A stretch of DNA of 64,000 nucleotides from Pseudomonas juntendi (lineage in GTDB: Bacteria > Pseudomonadota > Gammaproteobacteria > Pseudomonadales > Pseudomonadaceae): contig NZ_BLJG01000037.1 in NCBI RefSeq assembly GCF_009932375.1, positions 1 through 64,000 of the forward strand, written 5' to 3'. This document shows, one piece after another, positions 35,080 to 44,438 of this stretch. Each line of letters begins with the position of its first letter. Within the stretch, counting starts at the first letter, position 1. Under the pieces are notes generated by a model. That model made no database searches, had not been told where the DNA came from, and saw only the letters and a list, made by a program, of their open reading frames with translations. A program made the position numbers and the translations under genes.

Positions 35080-35760
35080 TTAGAAGAAGTCGCTTTTGAT
35101 GAAGCCAAAGTCCAGCAGCTCTGCGTCCTGCACCGGGGTGAAGTTGTTCACTCGACCCTTGGCGGTCAGCGGCAGAGGCGGGTCGAGCAAGACATTGTTC
35201 TTGTCATAACCCTGGCCGATCACGGCGAAGATGATGCCGTTCCAGCCCTTGAGGAAGTCGTCTACCTTGTAGCGCCTGTGGCCCAGCACCGGGTCACCGA
35301 CATACACCCAGCCCTTGTCGACTTTCTGCATGACCACGAAGTGCTTGTAGCCACGCACATCCATCAACACCACCACCGGAATGCGCACGCTGTGCAGGGT
35401 ATCGGGCGCTACACGGTAGCCGCGGGCACGCATGCCCAGGCTTTCCACGTAGCGCTTCATGTCGAGCATCGAAAAGCCCTGGGTGCGCACCAGGTCCTGG
35501 TCGGCGTGGGCCAGCATGCCTTCGATGATCTGGTGTTCGTCCACATCCAGCCAGTAGGCCTGGCGCAGGATGGTCGCCAGGGCAGCAGCACCGCAGCTGA
35601 AGTCGGTTTTCTGTTGCACCAGGTCGGCGAACTTGCGCTCGCGCACGCTTTGCAGGGGTTTGAACACCACGGCGCCGCCCGGCAATACCGCCAGCGGCAT
35701 TTGTGCAGCTTCGCTCACGCTGGCCAGGCACAGCAAAAACGCCAAGGCGATAATGCGCAT
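35080..35760 (-). CDS. fapD: FapD, C39-family cysteine peptidase
   Basis: 226 residues, signal peptide to about residue 19. The papain-like C39 triad is visible: C56 in QQKTDFSCGAAALATILRQA, H140 in VLMDVRGYKHFVV and D156 in VYVGDPVLG. It probably processes Fap components in the periplasm and is needed for amyloid export in other species. A stable hairpin separates it from fapC, which may lower its expression. Confidence 0.92.
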   Translation of the reverse strand: MRIIALAFLLCLASVSEAAQMPLAVLPGGAVVFKPLQSVRERKFADLVQQKTDFSCGAAALATILRQAYWLDVDEHQIIEGMLAHADQDLVRTQGFSMLDMKRYVESLGMRARGYRVAPDTLHSVRIPVVVLMDVRGYKHFVVMQKVDKGWVYVGDPVLGHRRYKVDDFLKGWNGIIFAVIGQGYDKNNVLLDPPLPLTAKGRVNNFTPVQDAELLDFGFIKSDFF

Positions 35761-35789
35761 GATCGGATGCCTTCTTGTTCTGTTGAAGA

Positions 35790-35811
35790 AAGGCCCCCCG
35801 AAGGGGGCCTT
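35790..35811 (-). promoter_or_regulatory. Stable intercistronic hairpin between fapC and fapD
   Basis: Read leftward: AAGGCCCCC-TTCG-GGGGGCCTT, perfect nine-base arms capped by a TTCG tetraloop, 11 bases after the fapC stop. Only a weak TCTT follows, so partial termination or 3' protection of fapABC mRNA is more likely than a full stop. Either would give much more FapC than FapD-F. Confidence 0.65.
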
Positions 35812-35821
35812 GGTTGCAGCG

Positions 35822-37270
35822 TTAGAACGAGGTGTTGGAGATGGCCAGCGAGTTGCTCTGCTGGTTGCCTACACCGGCGGCCACGTTCACGCCCAGGTTG
35901 CCGCTGCCACCGTTGACCGAACCGCTAAGGGTTGCAGTGTTGGTAACAGGGTTGGCCCAGCCGGTCGGGGTCAGCACTTGGAAGGACACGGTATTGCTCA
36001 AGTCGTAAGCACTGCTTTCGCTGTAGCTCTTGGCGACGTCGTTGGAGGACTGATGCGATTGCTCGCCAGACTTGGAGAAGTCAGAGGCGGAAGCATTTTC
36101 GTACGAGGACTCATGAGACTTGGTGTACGAAGAATCGCGCGATTTGTCGTAGGAGGACTGGTGCGACTTGTCGTAGTTCGAGTCGAATGCCTTCTCGAAG
36201 GACGAGTCATAGGCACTTTCGTGCGACTTGTCGATCGAGGCGTTCAGCGAGGCGTTCAGCGAACCATCGAAGCTGCTGGTGCGCGAGCGTTCGCGGCGGC
36301 CGTCGTCGGTGGTGACCGTGCGGGTCGCGTCGGCTGCTGCAGCCAGGCTGGCGTTCAGGCTGGCACTGCTGGACGAGCTGTTGGAACCGCTGGCCGAACC
36401 GTTCATGCCCCAGCTGTTGGAACCGCTGGCGCTGGCACTGTTGGAGCCACTGGCGTTGGCGCTGCTCGAACCACTGGAGTTCCAGCCGCTGGAGCCGCTG
36501 TTGCTGGCGCTTTGCGAGCCGGCCACGCTGAAGCTCGACGACGCGCTGCGGTCGTCGCTCGAGTTGAAGGTGCCATCACGCGAGCTCGAGCCGCTGGCCG
36601 AAGTGGTGAAGGTCAGCGTGTCTACCCGGTAGGTGCGGTCGGCGCTGTTGTTCACCGTCAGGCCTGGGCCGGACTGGTTGGCGGAGGCGGTCGCCGTGGC
36701 GTTGCCCAATGGGGCGCCGGTGTTGGCGATGGCCATGGTGTTTTTCTGCTGGTTGAGGTCGCCACCGGCCACGTTGATGCCGATGTTGCCTTCAGCCCCG
36801 CTGGCCGAGCCGCTCATCAGCGCCGACGATTGCGTCGAGTAGTTGTCTACCCGGTTGCTGCGGCTGGTTTGCACCACGTCGGCCGTGGCGTTGGCCATGC
36901 CGAACACGAAGCTGTTGTCCAGGCTCGATTCGGAGCCGGCGTTGGCGATGGCTGCAGCGTTGTCCTGCTGGTTGCCGTTACCGGCCGCGACGTTGATGCC
37001 GACGTTGCCGCTGGAGCCGGTGCCCGAGTCGCTCATCTCGGCTTCGTTGATGGTGCCTTGGTTGGTGATGCGGTTGTTGGTACTGGTTTGAGTGTCCCAG
37101 GCATTGGCGGTTGCATACACCGGGATCTTGGTGGCAGGAGGCGTGTGCTGGCCATTATTGTTGCCATTATGGTAGTCACCGCGCCGGTCGTTTTGCCCAG
37201 CTTGTACAGCAACAGCCATGACCGCAGCAATTGCGAAAACCAGAGGCTTGATTGCCATCGAGGGTTTCAT
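35822..37270 (-). CDS. fapC: FapC, major functional amyloid subunit, with long Ser-rich linker
   Basis: 482 residues, signal peptide to about residue 24. Three imperfect amyloid repeats share the core GN(V/I/L)G(I/V)NVAxGxxNQQxN: about 65-110, 139-183 and 437-479. The linker between repeats two and three is about 250 residues and very low in complexity: a Ser/Gly/Ala/Asn block (225-310), then a Ser/Tyr/Asp/Lys tandem (YDKSHQSSYDKSRDSSYTKS type, about 347-422). Linker length is known to vary between species, and this one is at the long end. The mature chain has no cysteine. The product forms extracellular fibres in biofilm matrix. Confidence 0.92.
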   Translation of the reverse strand: MKPSMAIKPLVFAIAAVMAVAVQAGQNDRRGDYHNGNNNGQHTPPATKIPVYATANAWDTQTSTNNRITNQGTINEAEMSDSGTGSSGNVGINVAAGNGNQQDNAAAIANAGSESSLDNSFVFGMANATADVVQTSRSNRVDNYSTQSSALMSGSASGAEGNIGINVAGGDLNQQKNTMAIANTGAPLGNATATASANQSGPGLTVNNSADRTYRVDTLTFTTSASGSSSRDGTFNSSDDRSASSSFSVAGSQSASNSGSSGWNSSGSSSANASGSNSASASGSNSWGMNGSASGSNSSSSSASLNASLAAAADATRTVTTDDGRRERSRTSSFDGSLNASLNASIDKSHESAYDSSFEKAFDSNYDKSHQSSYDKSRDSSYTKSHESSYENASASDFSKSGEQSHQSSNDVAKSYSESSAYDLSNTVSFQVLTPTGWANPVTNTATLSGSVNGGSGNLGVNVAAGVGNQQSNSLAISNTSF

Positions 37271-37320
37271 GGTGATTCTCCGTACTCTAGTAGGTTAAGT
37301 GTCGTTCTTAACTGAAAGGG

Positions 37321-37899
37321 TCAGTCCGCGACCCGGATGCTCAAGGTGTTGGCCATGCGGTTTCCCACCCCGGCACTCTGGTTCAACTGGATCACCCCAC
37401 GGCTACCGGTGAAGGCCTGGTCACTGGTGGTGACCTGGCGATAGCCGGCTGGGATATCCGTTGCTCCGGAGTTGTTGAGCAGCGTCACGTTCTGTTGCAT
37501 GAGGACGCTGTCGTCGATGCTTTGCGGTTGTGCGCCAATGCTGATGCGCATGGCATTGGCTTGCTGGGTGTTGGCGCCTGCGCTCTGATTCACCCCCAGG
37601 GCGCCGCTGCCATTACTGAAAGCGTTGCCCTGAATGGTCGCGCGGGCGTCCATCCTCGGGTCGGCGGGGGTGTTGAGCTGTTGGCGGATCTGGGTACTGG
37701 CGTTGGCCTCGGGGCCAACGGCGATGGCGCGGGCATTGGCCTGCTGCTGCTGGTCCCCGGCGGCCTGATTGACGCTGAGGTTGCCTTGGTAGCGGCTGCC
37801 GGAACTGTCGATGTCAGCGTTGTTGATGACCGGAACGGGGGACTGGGCGAAGGCGGGCGCACTGCACACCGCAGCCAGCATCAGCAGCATGTACTTCAT
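37321..37899 (-). CDS. fapB: FapB, amyloid nucleator/minor subunit
   Basis: 192 residues, signal peptide MKYMLLMLAAVCSAPAFA. Three repeats with the core NQ(A/S)AGxxxQxAN: GNLSVNQAAGDQQQQANARA, GALGVNQSAGANTQQANAMR and GVIQLNQSAGVGNRMANTLS, with linkers shorter than in FapC. FapB is thought to seed FapC polymerisation. The start is two bases past the fapA stop. A small inverted repeat (GTTAAG/CTTAAC) lies in the 50-base gap to fapC. Confidence 0.9.
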   Translation of the reverse strand: MKYMLLMLAAVCSAPAFAQSPVPVINNADIDSSGSRYQGNLSVNQAAGDQQQQANARAIAVGPEANASTQIRQQLNTPADPRMDARATIQGNAFSNGSGALGVNQSAGANTQQANAMRISIGAQPQSIDDSVLMQQNVTLLNNSGATDIPAGYRQVTTSDQAFTGSRGVIQLNQSAGVGNRMANTLSIRVAD

Positions 37900-37900
37900 C

Positions 37901-38341
37901 TCACTTGCCCCCGCCGGTCAGGATTTGCAGCGGCGCCAGGCCACGTTGCACGCTGGAGTTGACCATGTTGGCGATGCCGTTACCGGAACCACCGGTACCG
38001 CGGCCGCCGGCCAGGTTGGGCAACTGGTTCTGGTTGCCGAGGTTGCCGCCCAGGTTGTTGGTCTGCTGGGTGATCATGTTGCTGATGCCAGCGCCGCTGC
38101 TGATGGCGGCGAAGTCGCCGTCGCTCAGCTCGTTGGTCTGCTTGAGCACATAGGCAGAGGGGTTGGCGTTGACCGTGGTCGGATTGGGATCGGGCCGCAG
38201 GGGGGGCACGGTTGCGTTGCGCACCTGCACGTCGCGGGTGATGGTGATAATCCCCTTGTCGGCCTGCGCCGTCAGGCTCAGTGACCCCAGTACGCAGCCC
38301 ATCAGCAAGGCGTGATAAAGGTGGTTGGCTGTTTTCCTCAC
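37901..38341 (-). CDS. fapA: FapA, periplasmic chaperone-like protein of the amyloid operon
   Basis: 146 residues, first gene of the fap operon. Signal peptide to about residue 27 (SLSLTAQADK), a short beta segment, and a Gly/Asn/Gln-rich second half (ISNMITQQTNNLGGNLGNQN). FapA influences the FapB/FapC ratio in fibres in other pseudomonads. Identified mainly by its position before fapB and by composition. Confidence 0.85.
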   Translation of the reverse strand: MRKTANHLYHALLMGCVLGSLSLTAQADKGIITITRDVQVRNATVPPLRPDPNPTTVNANPSAYVLKQTNELSDGDFAAISSGAGISNMITQQTNNLGGNLGNQNQLPNLAGGRGTGGSGNGIANMVNSSVQRGLAPLQILTGGGK

Positions 38342-38640
38342 GACGGCACTTCCTTCTTTGAGCGCTGGGCCTGATCAGCGATGCGAAGGACAGAGCAGAA
38401 GGTGTGCCGCTTTTTGAATTGGTATGAAAATCAGGCGCTTGGCGATGACAGCTAAGACGCAGGTGGGGTGTGGTGTGTCAGCCGTGAAACAGTTGCACAC
38501 CGGCATGGCCGGGCGGGCCTGCTGTGGCGTCGCCGGAAGGGGGATTTCGCAGCGGTGTTTCACCCGCTTGACACTCACCCTGCTAGTGGAAGCAGCCGCC
38601 TAGTTTCGGGGGTTGTACCGCAGGGGGCTGTGTCAGTGGC
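38342..38640. other. fap upstream region
   Basis: 299 bases before fapA without a gene. It should hold the fap promoter on the minus strand. I searched by eye for a GC-N10-CC (sigma-54) pattern and found no good match, so I cannot name the promoter. Confidence 0.4.
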
Positions 38641-39198
38641 TTAACACTCGGCAGGGCAGGCTGGCTTATCGCTATCAAGGAGCCTAGCCACCGCTTCCAG
38701 GGCCAACAACTGACGCTGTGGCCAACTCCCTTCAATTATCTGGTGGGGCTGGCCATGCTGCTGCAACCAGGCCCGGCTGTCTTCGAAAAAGCGTTGCCGA
38801 TCGCGCACGTCCGGCTGGCTGCGCTGGCCGTCGGCGACCCATTCCACGCCCTGTGGGCTTAGCAAAAGATGCAGGTCGTAATGCCGGGCGAGCAGGGCCT
38901 GTTCCAGCCAGGCCGGGCAGTCGCCGAACAGGGCATGGCTCCAGAGCATGTTGCTGAGCAGGTGGGTGTCGAGGATCAGCAAGGGGGGCGCCTGCTCGCG
39001 GGCCTGGTCTTCCCATGCCAGCTGGCCACGGGCAATGCTGGGGATATCGGCGTAGCAGGTATCGCGGCGCTCCTGCTCGATGAAGTGACGCACGTATTCG
39101 GCCACCACCAAACCGCCAAAATGCGCCTGGATCACCCCGCTGAGCCAGCTTTTGCCGCTGGACTCGGGGCCGCACAGCACCAGTACTTTCGTACTCAT
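38641..39198 (-). CDS. NadR-like ribosylnicotinamide kinase (AAA/P-loop)
   Basis: 185 residues starting MSTKVLVLCGPESSGKSWLS, a P-loop (GPESSGKS) typical of the NadR/Ttd14 kinase domain; later VAEYVRHFIEQE and LLILDTHLLSNMLW (Walker B-like). It lacks the HTH and NMN-adenylyltransferase parts of enteric NadR, so it should only phosphorylate nicotinamide riboside. It overlaps pnuC by four bases. A longer frame adds 74 residues that lie inside pnuC and is rejected. Confidence 0.85.
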   Translation of the reverse strand: MSTKVLVLCGPESSGKSWLSGVIQAHFGGLVVAEYVRHFIEQERRDTCYADIPSIARGQLAWEDQAREQAPPLLILDTHLLSNMLWSHALFGDCPAWLEQALLARHYDLHLLLSPQGVEWVADGQRSQPDVRDRQRFFEDSRAWLQQHGQPHQIIEGSWPQRQLLALEAVARLLDSDKPACPAEC

Positions 39199-39761
39199 GG
39201 CTGCACCAATGCCGGGTCTCGCCGCCATTCCAGCCAGCCGCGTACGGCTATGAGGGCCAAAACGGCGAACAAGCCTGCTGTGAAATACAGCTGCTGGTGC
39301 AGGTACAGGCCGACATAGAGGGTGTCGACCACCACCCAGAGGACCCAGCATTGCAGGCGCTTTTGCGCCATCCACAGTTGTGCCACCAGGCTGAAGCCGG
39401 TCAGGGTCGCGTCCAGCCACGGCATGGCGGCGTCGGTCCAGTGGGCCATGGCCGCGCCCAGGGCGGCACTCAGCAGCACCCCGACGGCCAGGCCGGCAAA
39501 TAGCGCCGGGCCTTGCAAGCGCGAGACCTGGCGGGCGTCTTCAGCGCGGTCGGGGCGTTGCCATTGCCACCAGCCGTACAGTTGCAGGAGGGCGTAGGCC
39601 AGTTGCAGCAACATGCCCGAATACAGCTTCACCACATAGAACAGCCAGCCATAGATCAGCACCATGACCAGGCCGATCGGCCAGCACCAGGCGTTCTGCT
39701 TGACCGTGAGCCAGACAGCGATGACGCCGAGGACGGCGGCGATGAGTTCAAGGCCGGACAT
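39195..39761 (-). CDS. pnuC: PnuC-type nicotinamide riboside transporter
   Basis: 188 residues with about seven membrane segments and the PnuC pattern: VWLTVKQNAWCWPIGLVMVL, YGWWQWQRP, and VVDTLYVGLYLHQQLYFTAG near the end. It facilitates uptake of nicotinamide riboside, which the coupled kinase traps as NMN. The two genes form a small NAD salvage operon. No NAD riboswitch is evident upstream. Confidence 0.9.
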   Translation of the reverse strand: MSGLELIAAVLGVIAVWLTVKQNAWCWPIGLVMVLIYGWLFYVVKLYSGMLLQLAYALLQLYGWWQWQRPDRAEDARQVSRLQGPALFAGLAVGVLLSAALGAAMAHWTDAAMPWLDATLTGFSLVAQLWMAQKRLQCWVLWVVVDTLYVGLYLHQQLYFTAGLFAVLALIAVRGWLEWRRDPALVQP

Positions 39762-39847
39762 CGGCGATCCTTGGAGGCTGCGGGGAAGGGGCGCGATTGT
39801 AGCTGTTCGGCGGGCGAAGGTGTAGCCGCGCCCGCCGGCAGCCCGTA

Positions 39848-41482
39848 CTACACGCGGAACTGGCGCAGTAACTGCTCCAGTTCTTCGCTCAACTGACCCA
39901 AGGCCACCCCCGCATCGCTGGACTGGCGCGCCGCATCGGCGGTTTGCTGGGACAGCCCGGCAGTGTCCAGTACGTTGCGGTTGATCTCTTCGACCACATG
40001 CGCCTGCTGCAGGGTGGCACTGGCAATGGACGCATTCAAGGCGGTGAGGTTGTTCAGCGCCTGGTTGATGGCGTCCAGGCTGGCGCCGGCCTCGCGGGCC
40101 TGTTCGACGGTCTGGCGCGAGGCCTCGCTGCTGGTGTCGATTGCCCGCACAGCGGCGTCCGACTGGCTTTGCAGGTGCTCGATCATGGTATGGATCTCGG
40201 CCGTGGACTGCGCGGTGCGCTGTGCCAGCAGGCGCACCTCGTCGGCGACCACGGCAAAGCCGCGGCCTTGCTCCCCGGCCCGGGCCGCCTCGATGGCGGC
40301 GTTCAGCGCCAGCAGGTTGGTTTGCTCGGCAATCGAACGGATCACGTCGAGCACGCCACCGATGCGCGTGCTGTGCCCGGCCAGGTCGCGGATCACTTGC
40401 ACAGCCTGGTCGATGGTCAGGGACAGCCGGTCGATCTGCGCCAGGCTGCCGTGGATGGCTTGCTGGCCCTGTGTGACCTGCAGTTGGGCGCTGTGCATTT
40501 CCCCGGCAGCCTGTTCGGCCGTCTTGGCCACGTCCTGCACGGCGTAGGTCACTTCGTTCACGGCGGTAGCCACCTGGTCCATCTGCAACGACTGCTGGGC
40601 ACTGCGCTGCTCGGCGGCCCCGGCATTGTCACCCACGTGCCCGGCCGACTGGGCCAGCGCATGGGCGGCCCCTTGCAATTGGCCGACCACGCCCTGCAGC
40701 TTGCCATTGAAGCGGTTGAAGTGTTCACCAAGGCGGGTGATTTCGTCGCGACCATGGGTGTCCAGGCGCCGGGTCAGGTCACTTTCACCACTGGCGATGT
40801 TGCCCATGGCCTGCACCGCTTCCTGAAGGGGGCGGGCAATGCTGCGGGCGATCAGCATCACCACCAGCGCCATCAGCAAGGCAATGCCCAGGCCTACCAG
40901 CGAGGCATCGCGCAACTGGCGGGCGAATTCGGCCTGCACGTCATCGACGTACACGCCCGACCCGATGATCCAGCCCCATGGCTTGAACAGCTGTATGTAG
41001 GAGGTCTTGGCCACCGGCTCGCTCGCCCCGGGCTTGGGCCAGCGGTAGTTGACCGGGCCCGCGTCGTGCTGGCGCGCCAGGGCGACCATCTCATTGAACA
41101 CGGCAAAGCCGTCGGGGTCGCGGATGGCAGACAGGTCCTGGCCGTCGAGCTTGGGGTTGGTCGGATGCATGATCATCTTCGGCCCCAGGTCGTTGATCCA
41201 GAAATAATCGTCGTGGTCGTAGCGCAGCCCCCGGACAACTTGCAGCGCTTGCTGCTGGGCGGCTTCACGGCTGAGCGTGCCGGCTGCTTCCAGCCCTTGG
41301 TAATAGGCCAGTACCCCAGCAGCGGTTTCCACCACATGGCGGGTCTTTTCGGCCTTGGCCTGGTACAGGTCGCCGTGGATCTGGCGCAGCATCAGCAGCC
41401 CCAGCACCACCAGCATGGCCACCGCCACCACCAGGATCAGCCACAGGCGTTGGCTGATCGACATTGATCTCAAAGTGTTCAT
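39848..41482 (-). CDS. Methyl-accepting chemotaxis protein with single Cache domain (McpP-like)
   Basis: 544 residues. Membrane segment at about 12-30, periplasmic sCache domain (residues about 35-185: [34 protein letters not shown]), second membrane segment about 190-210, HAMP, and a signalling domain with the hairpin tip [20 protein letters not shown]. McpP of P. putida, an sCache receptor for acetate, pyruvate and propionate, lies beside uppP in that species as I recall, and this gene may be its orthologue. Ligand assignment is inference. Confidence 0.88.
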   Translation of the reverse strand: MNTLRSMSISQRLWLILVVAVAMLVVLGLLMLRQIHGDLYQAKAEKTRHVVETAAGVLAYYQGLEAAGTLSREAAQQQALQVVRGLRYDHDDYFWINDLGPKMIMHPTNPKLDGQDLSAIRDPDGFAVFNEMVALARQHDAGPVNYRWPKPGASEPVAKTSYIQLFKPWGWIIGSGVYVDDVQAEFARQLRDASLVGLGIALLMALVVMLIARSIARPLQEAVQAMGNIASGESDLTRRLDTHGRDEITRLGEHFNRFNGKLQGVVGQLQGAAHALAQSAGHVGDNAGAAEQRSAQQSLQMDQVATAVNEVTYAVQDVAKTAEQAAGEMHSAQLQVTQGQQAIHGSLAQIDRLSLTIDQAVQVIRDLAGHSTRIGGVLDVIRSIAEQTNLLALNAAIEAARAGEQGRGFAVVADEVRLLAQRTAQSTAEIHTMIEHLQSQSDAAVRAIDTSSEASRQTVEQAREAGASLDAINQALNNLTALNASIASATLQQAHVVEEINRNVLDTAGLSQQTADAARQSSDAGVALGQLSEELEQLLRQFRV

Positions 41483-41777
41483 CCAGCCGCTCCCCCATTG
41501 TTCTTTTTATTCAGCTGCATCCAAGCACGGTTTGCAGCCACGCCCCACTCGACTAATGGCTAAGTGCTATCTTTGTCACAGTCTGCAGAAGGTTGCGTAA
41601 CGAATTTGCAAAGGTGCTCTGACAGGATTTCGGCCGCGCAAGATGAAACCTTTAGCCGCCGTGAACTTTTCCACTGGCGCTGGTCCCAACAGTCGCTGTA
41701 AAAAGCCGGTCCGCGTGCGGCAATCGTCAATAGATCAAGAACAAGGAGCCTGCTGCGAGCAGCGCTCCACCGGGGGA

Positions 41778-42611
41778 ATGATGGATTTTTGGACTGCCTT
41801 CCAGGCAATCATCTTGGGCGTAGTAGAGGGGCTGACGGAGTTCCTGCCTATTTCCAGTACCGGCCACCAGATCATCGTCGCCGACGTGATCGGTTTTGGC
41901 GGTGAACGGGCCATGGCTTTCAACATCATCATCCAGCTGGCTGCGATCCTGGCCGTGATGTGGGAGTTTCGCAGCAGGATCTGCGAAGTGGTTTTCGGCT
42001 TGCGCAGCCAACCCAAGGCACGGCGCTTTACCGGTAACCTGTTTTTGGCATTCCTGCCTGCGGTTGTACTGGGCGTACTGTTCGCCGACCTGATCCACGA
42101 GTACCTGTTCAACCCGGTCACCGTGGCGGCAGCGCTGGTGGTGGGTGGGGTGATCATGTTGTGGGCCGAGCGGCGCACGCATCGGGTAGAAGTTGACCAT
42201 GTCGACGACATGCGTTGGAGCCATGCGCTGAAAATAGGCTTCGTGCAGTGCCTGGCGATGATCCCCGGCACATCGCGTTCGGGCTCGACCATCATCGGCG
42301 GGCTGCTGTTCGGTCTGTCGCGCAAAGCGGCCACCGAGTTCTCGTTCTTTCTCGCCATGCCGACCATGGTCGGCGCGGCCGTGTATTCGGGCTACAAGTA
42401 CCGCCACCTGTTCCAACCGGATGACTTGCCGGTGTTCGCCATCGGTTTCGTCACGTCGTTCATTTTCGCCATGATCGCCGTGCGTGCGCTGCTCAAGTTC
42501 ATTGCCAACCACAGCTATGCCGCGTTTGCCTGGTATCGCATCGTGTTCGGCCTGTTCATCCTGGCTACCTGGCAGTTCGGCTGGGTCAACTGGACCTCGG
42601 TTCATGGCTGA
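41778..42611 (+). CDS. uppP: Undecaprenyl-diphosphatase
   Basis: 277 residues, membrane protein with eight segments. Start set at the MMDFWTAFQ pair after GGGGGA; upstream codons lack signal or conservation. Catalytic motifs: [19 protein letters not shown] (residues about 15-33) and [20 protein letters not shown]. It removes phosphate from undecaprenyl diphosphate to recycle the carrier for peptidoglycan synthesis and contributes to bacitracin tolerance. Confidence 0.95.
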   Translation: MMDFWTAFQAIILGVVEGLTEFLPISSTGHQIIVADVIGFGGERAMAFNIIIQLAAILAVMWEFRSRICEVVFGLRSQPKARRFTGNLFLAFLPAVVLGVLFADLIHEYLFNPVTVAAALVVGGVIMLWAERRTHRVEVDHVDDMRWSHALKIGFVQCLAMIPGTSRSGSTIIGGLLFGLSRKAATEFSFFLAMPTMVGAAVYSGYKYRHLFQPDDLPVFAIGFVTSFIFAMIAVRALLKFIANHSYAAFAWYRIVFGLFILATWQFGWVNWTSVHG

Positions 42612-43017
42612 GCTGCGGCGTGCCGCGCCGCTGGACGGGGTACGCAACCTGCGCCTGAAACTGCTGGTGCTGGCCGTGTTGTGCGTGCTGCCAGGGCTGG
42701 GCGCGGCTCGCATGGCCTGGCTCGACCAGGCCTGGTGGCCATTGGCGCTGTACCCGGCGATGAGCCTGGTCAGCGTCATGCTGTACTGGCAGGACAAACA
42801 CCAGGCACGTCAGCAGGCCTGGCGCACGCCCGAGAAAGTGCTGCATGCCAGCGAGCTGCTGGGTGGCTGGCCGGGTGCGTTGCTGGCGCAGCAGCTGTTC
42901 CGGCATAAGACGCGCAAGTTTTCGTACCAACTGCTGTTCTGGGCGATTGTGCTGTTGCACCAGGTGTTCTGGGCCGACTGGCTGTTTTTCGGTGGGCGCT
43001 TTCTGCCTTTAGGGTGA
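42604..43017 (+). CDS. DUF1294 small membrane protein
   Basis: 137 residues, overlapping the end of uppP by eight bases. Three or four hydrophobic segments and the DUF1294 pattern: [40 protein letters not shown] and [14 protein letters not shown]. Function unknown. The overlap suggests co-expression with uppP. Confidence 0.8.
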   Translation: MAELRRAAPLDGVRNLRLKLLVLAVLCVLPGLGAARMAWLDQAWWPLALYPAMSLVSVMLYWQDKHQARQQAWRTPEKVLHASELLGGWPGALLAQQLFRHKTRKFSYQLLFWAIVLLHQVFWADWLFFGGRFLPLG

Positions 43018-43049
43018 AGTGCGGTACCGAAGCGGGGGGGCAGGCGGTA

Positions 43050-43406
43050 TTACAGCAGCAAACCCACCTGTAACCGCTTCGGTAACCGTCGCACCACCAG
43101 CTGGTGCGAACGCTGTAGCAAGTCACGCAATTCGTCCCGGCCCATGGGGTAGGGCGGCGCCATGCTGATCCAGCGTGCCCGTGCCAGGTAAGGCGCAGGT
43201 CGCACTCCAGGGCGGTCGCAATAGCCGAGAAACAAATCGTCGGCCACCTTGAACGACAGCCCTGCGCCGGCCAGGTCGAGTACCGCGAACATCTTGTTGC
43301 CGGCCACCGAGAACACCCGGATACCGCCCCACTTGTAGTCTTCCTGGGCACCCGGCAGCTCCAGGCAGAATGCCGCTACTTCGGCTTCGCTCATGTTCGC
43401 GTTCAT
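43050..43406 (-). CDS. MmcQ/YjbR-family protein
   Basis: 118 residues, starting MNANMSEAEVAAFCLELPGA, with the family's KWGGIRVFSVAGNKMFAVLD and a C-terminal arginine-rich end. The fold is CyaY/YjbR-like and predicted to bind DNA or partners. No enzyme activity is known. The start overlaps the end of the LysR gene, so the two are read together. Confidence 0.82.
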   Translation of the reverse strand: MNANMSEAEVAAFCLELPGAQEDYKWGGIRVFSVAGNKMFAVLDLAGAGLSFKVADDLFLGYCDRPGVRPAPYLARARWISMAPPYPMGRDELRDLLQRSHQLVVRRLPKRLQVGLLL

Positions 43407-44305
43407 ACGTATCGCTCCCCACACGCCTCGAACGAAGCTGCCAGGTGGTCGATCCATACCCGTACAGCCGGCAACAGGCCGCGCCGGTGCGGGTACACCG
43501 CCTGCAGGTAGCCACCTGGCAGCGACCACTCAGGCAGCAGGCGTACCAGCTCGCCGCGTTCCAGCTCCGCCTCGCAAAACATGCTGGGTAATGCAGTAAA
43601 GCCCAGGCCAGCCCGTACAGCGGCATTACGTACTACGAAATCGTCGATCGCCAGGCGCGGCTCCAGGGCCAGCTCCTGTTGCTTGCCGTTGGGGCCCAGC
43701 AGGCGAAAGTGCACCAGCCGGTCTGCCTCGGCGGCGCCCAGTACCGGCAACGTCGCCAGTTCGGCAGGGTCGCGGATGTGGTCGGCGAAGCCTGGGGCGG
43801 CAACCAGCTGCATTTGCGCCTGGCGCAGGCGGCGGGTGACCAAGGCCGGGTCTTCATCGCCCAGGTCGCGCACGCGCAGGGCAACGTCGATACCTTCGGA
43901 AATCAGGTCCACCCGGCGGTTGAGCAGTACCATGTCCAACTGCACCAGCGGGTACTGCTCGAGAAAGCGGCTGATCACCTGCGGCAGAAACGCGTGGGCC
44001 AGCGCCACGGGGCAGGACACACGCAAGCGCCCGCGCGGTTCGCTGCTCATGCTGGCCACCGTTTCATCGGCGGCTTCGGCCTCCAGCAGCATGGCTTGGC
44101 AGTGATGCAGGTAGCGCTCGCCCACTGCGGTGAGTTTCAACTGCCGGGTAGTGCGCTGCAGCAGGCGGGTGCCCAGGCGCTCTTCGAGCTCGGCGATGCG
44201 CCGGGACAAGCGTGACTTGGGAATGCCCAGCTGGCGCCCCGCTGCAGCAAAACCGCCGGCTTCCACTACGCGGGCGAAATAGAAAAGGTCATTGAGGTCT
44301 TGCAT
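43403..44305 (-). CDS. LysR-family regulator divergent from azoreductase
   Basis: 300 residues. HTH at the N-terminus (LNDLFYFARVVEAGGFAAAG, RQLGIPKSRLSRRIAELEER), then an effector domain with RGRLRVSCPVALAHAFLPQV. It resembles the subgroup that controls NAD(P)H-quinone and azo reductases. It is divergent from azoR with a palindrome close to its own start. Expected to act as repressor or activator of azoR. Confidence 0.9.
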   Translation of the reverse strand: MQDLNDLFYFARVVEAGGFAAAGRQLGIPKSRLSRRIAELEERLGTRLLQRTTRQLKLTAVGERYLHHCQAMLLEAEAADETVASMSSEPRGRLRVSCPVALAHAFLPQVISRFLEQYPLVQLDMVLLNRRVDLISEGIDVALRVRDLGDEDPALVTRRLRQAQMQLVAAPGFADHIRDPAELATLPVLGAAEADRLVHFRLLGPNGKQQELALEPRLAIDDFVVRNAAVRAGLGFTALPSMFCEAELERGELVRLLPEWSLPGGYLQAVYPHRRGLLPAVRVWIDHLAASFEACGERYV

Positions 44306-44311
44306 GAACAG

Positions 44312-44335
44312 GTCTCATTGTTCCACTCATGAGAC
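44312..44335. promoter_or_regulatory. Operator-like palindrome between lysR and azoR
   Basis: GTCTCAT-N10-ATGAGAC, perfect seven-base arms, seven bases before the LysR start. The size and place suit a LysR-type dimer-of-dimers site, which would give autoregulation. Confidence 0.6.
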
Positions 44336-44438
44336 AAACTAACGCATTTTCTGCGGCTTATCAGTCATTAATCACTCCGGTAGGATTCTGCCCATCGTGA
44401 TCGCCAAGAGATGCGGTCTTCATTCACAGGAGAGTCCC

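Noticed and set aside
35990-36620. Repetitive DNA inside fapC as a possible CRISPR or satellite array
   Set aside because: The repeats are in frame, code for Ser/Tyr/Asp/Lys units of FapC and have no unique spacers.
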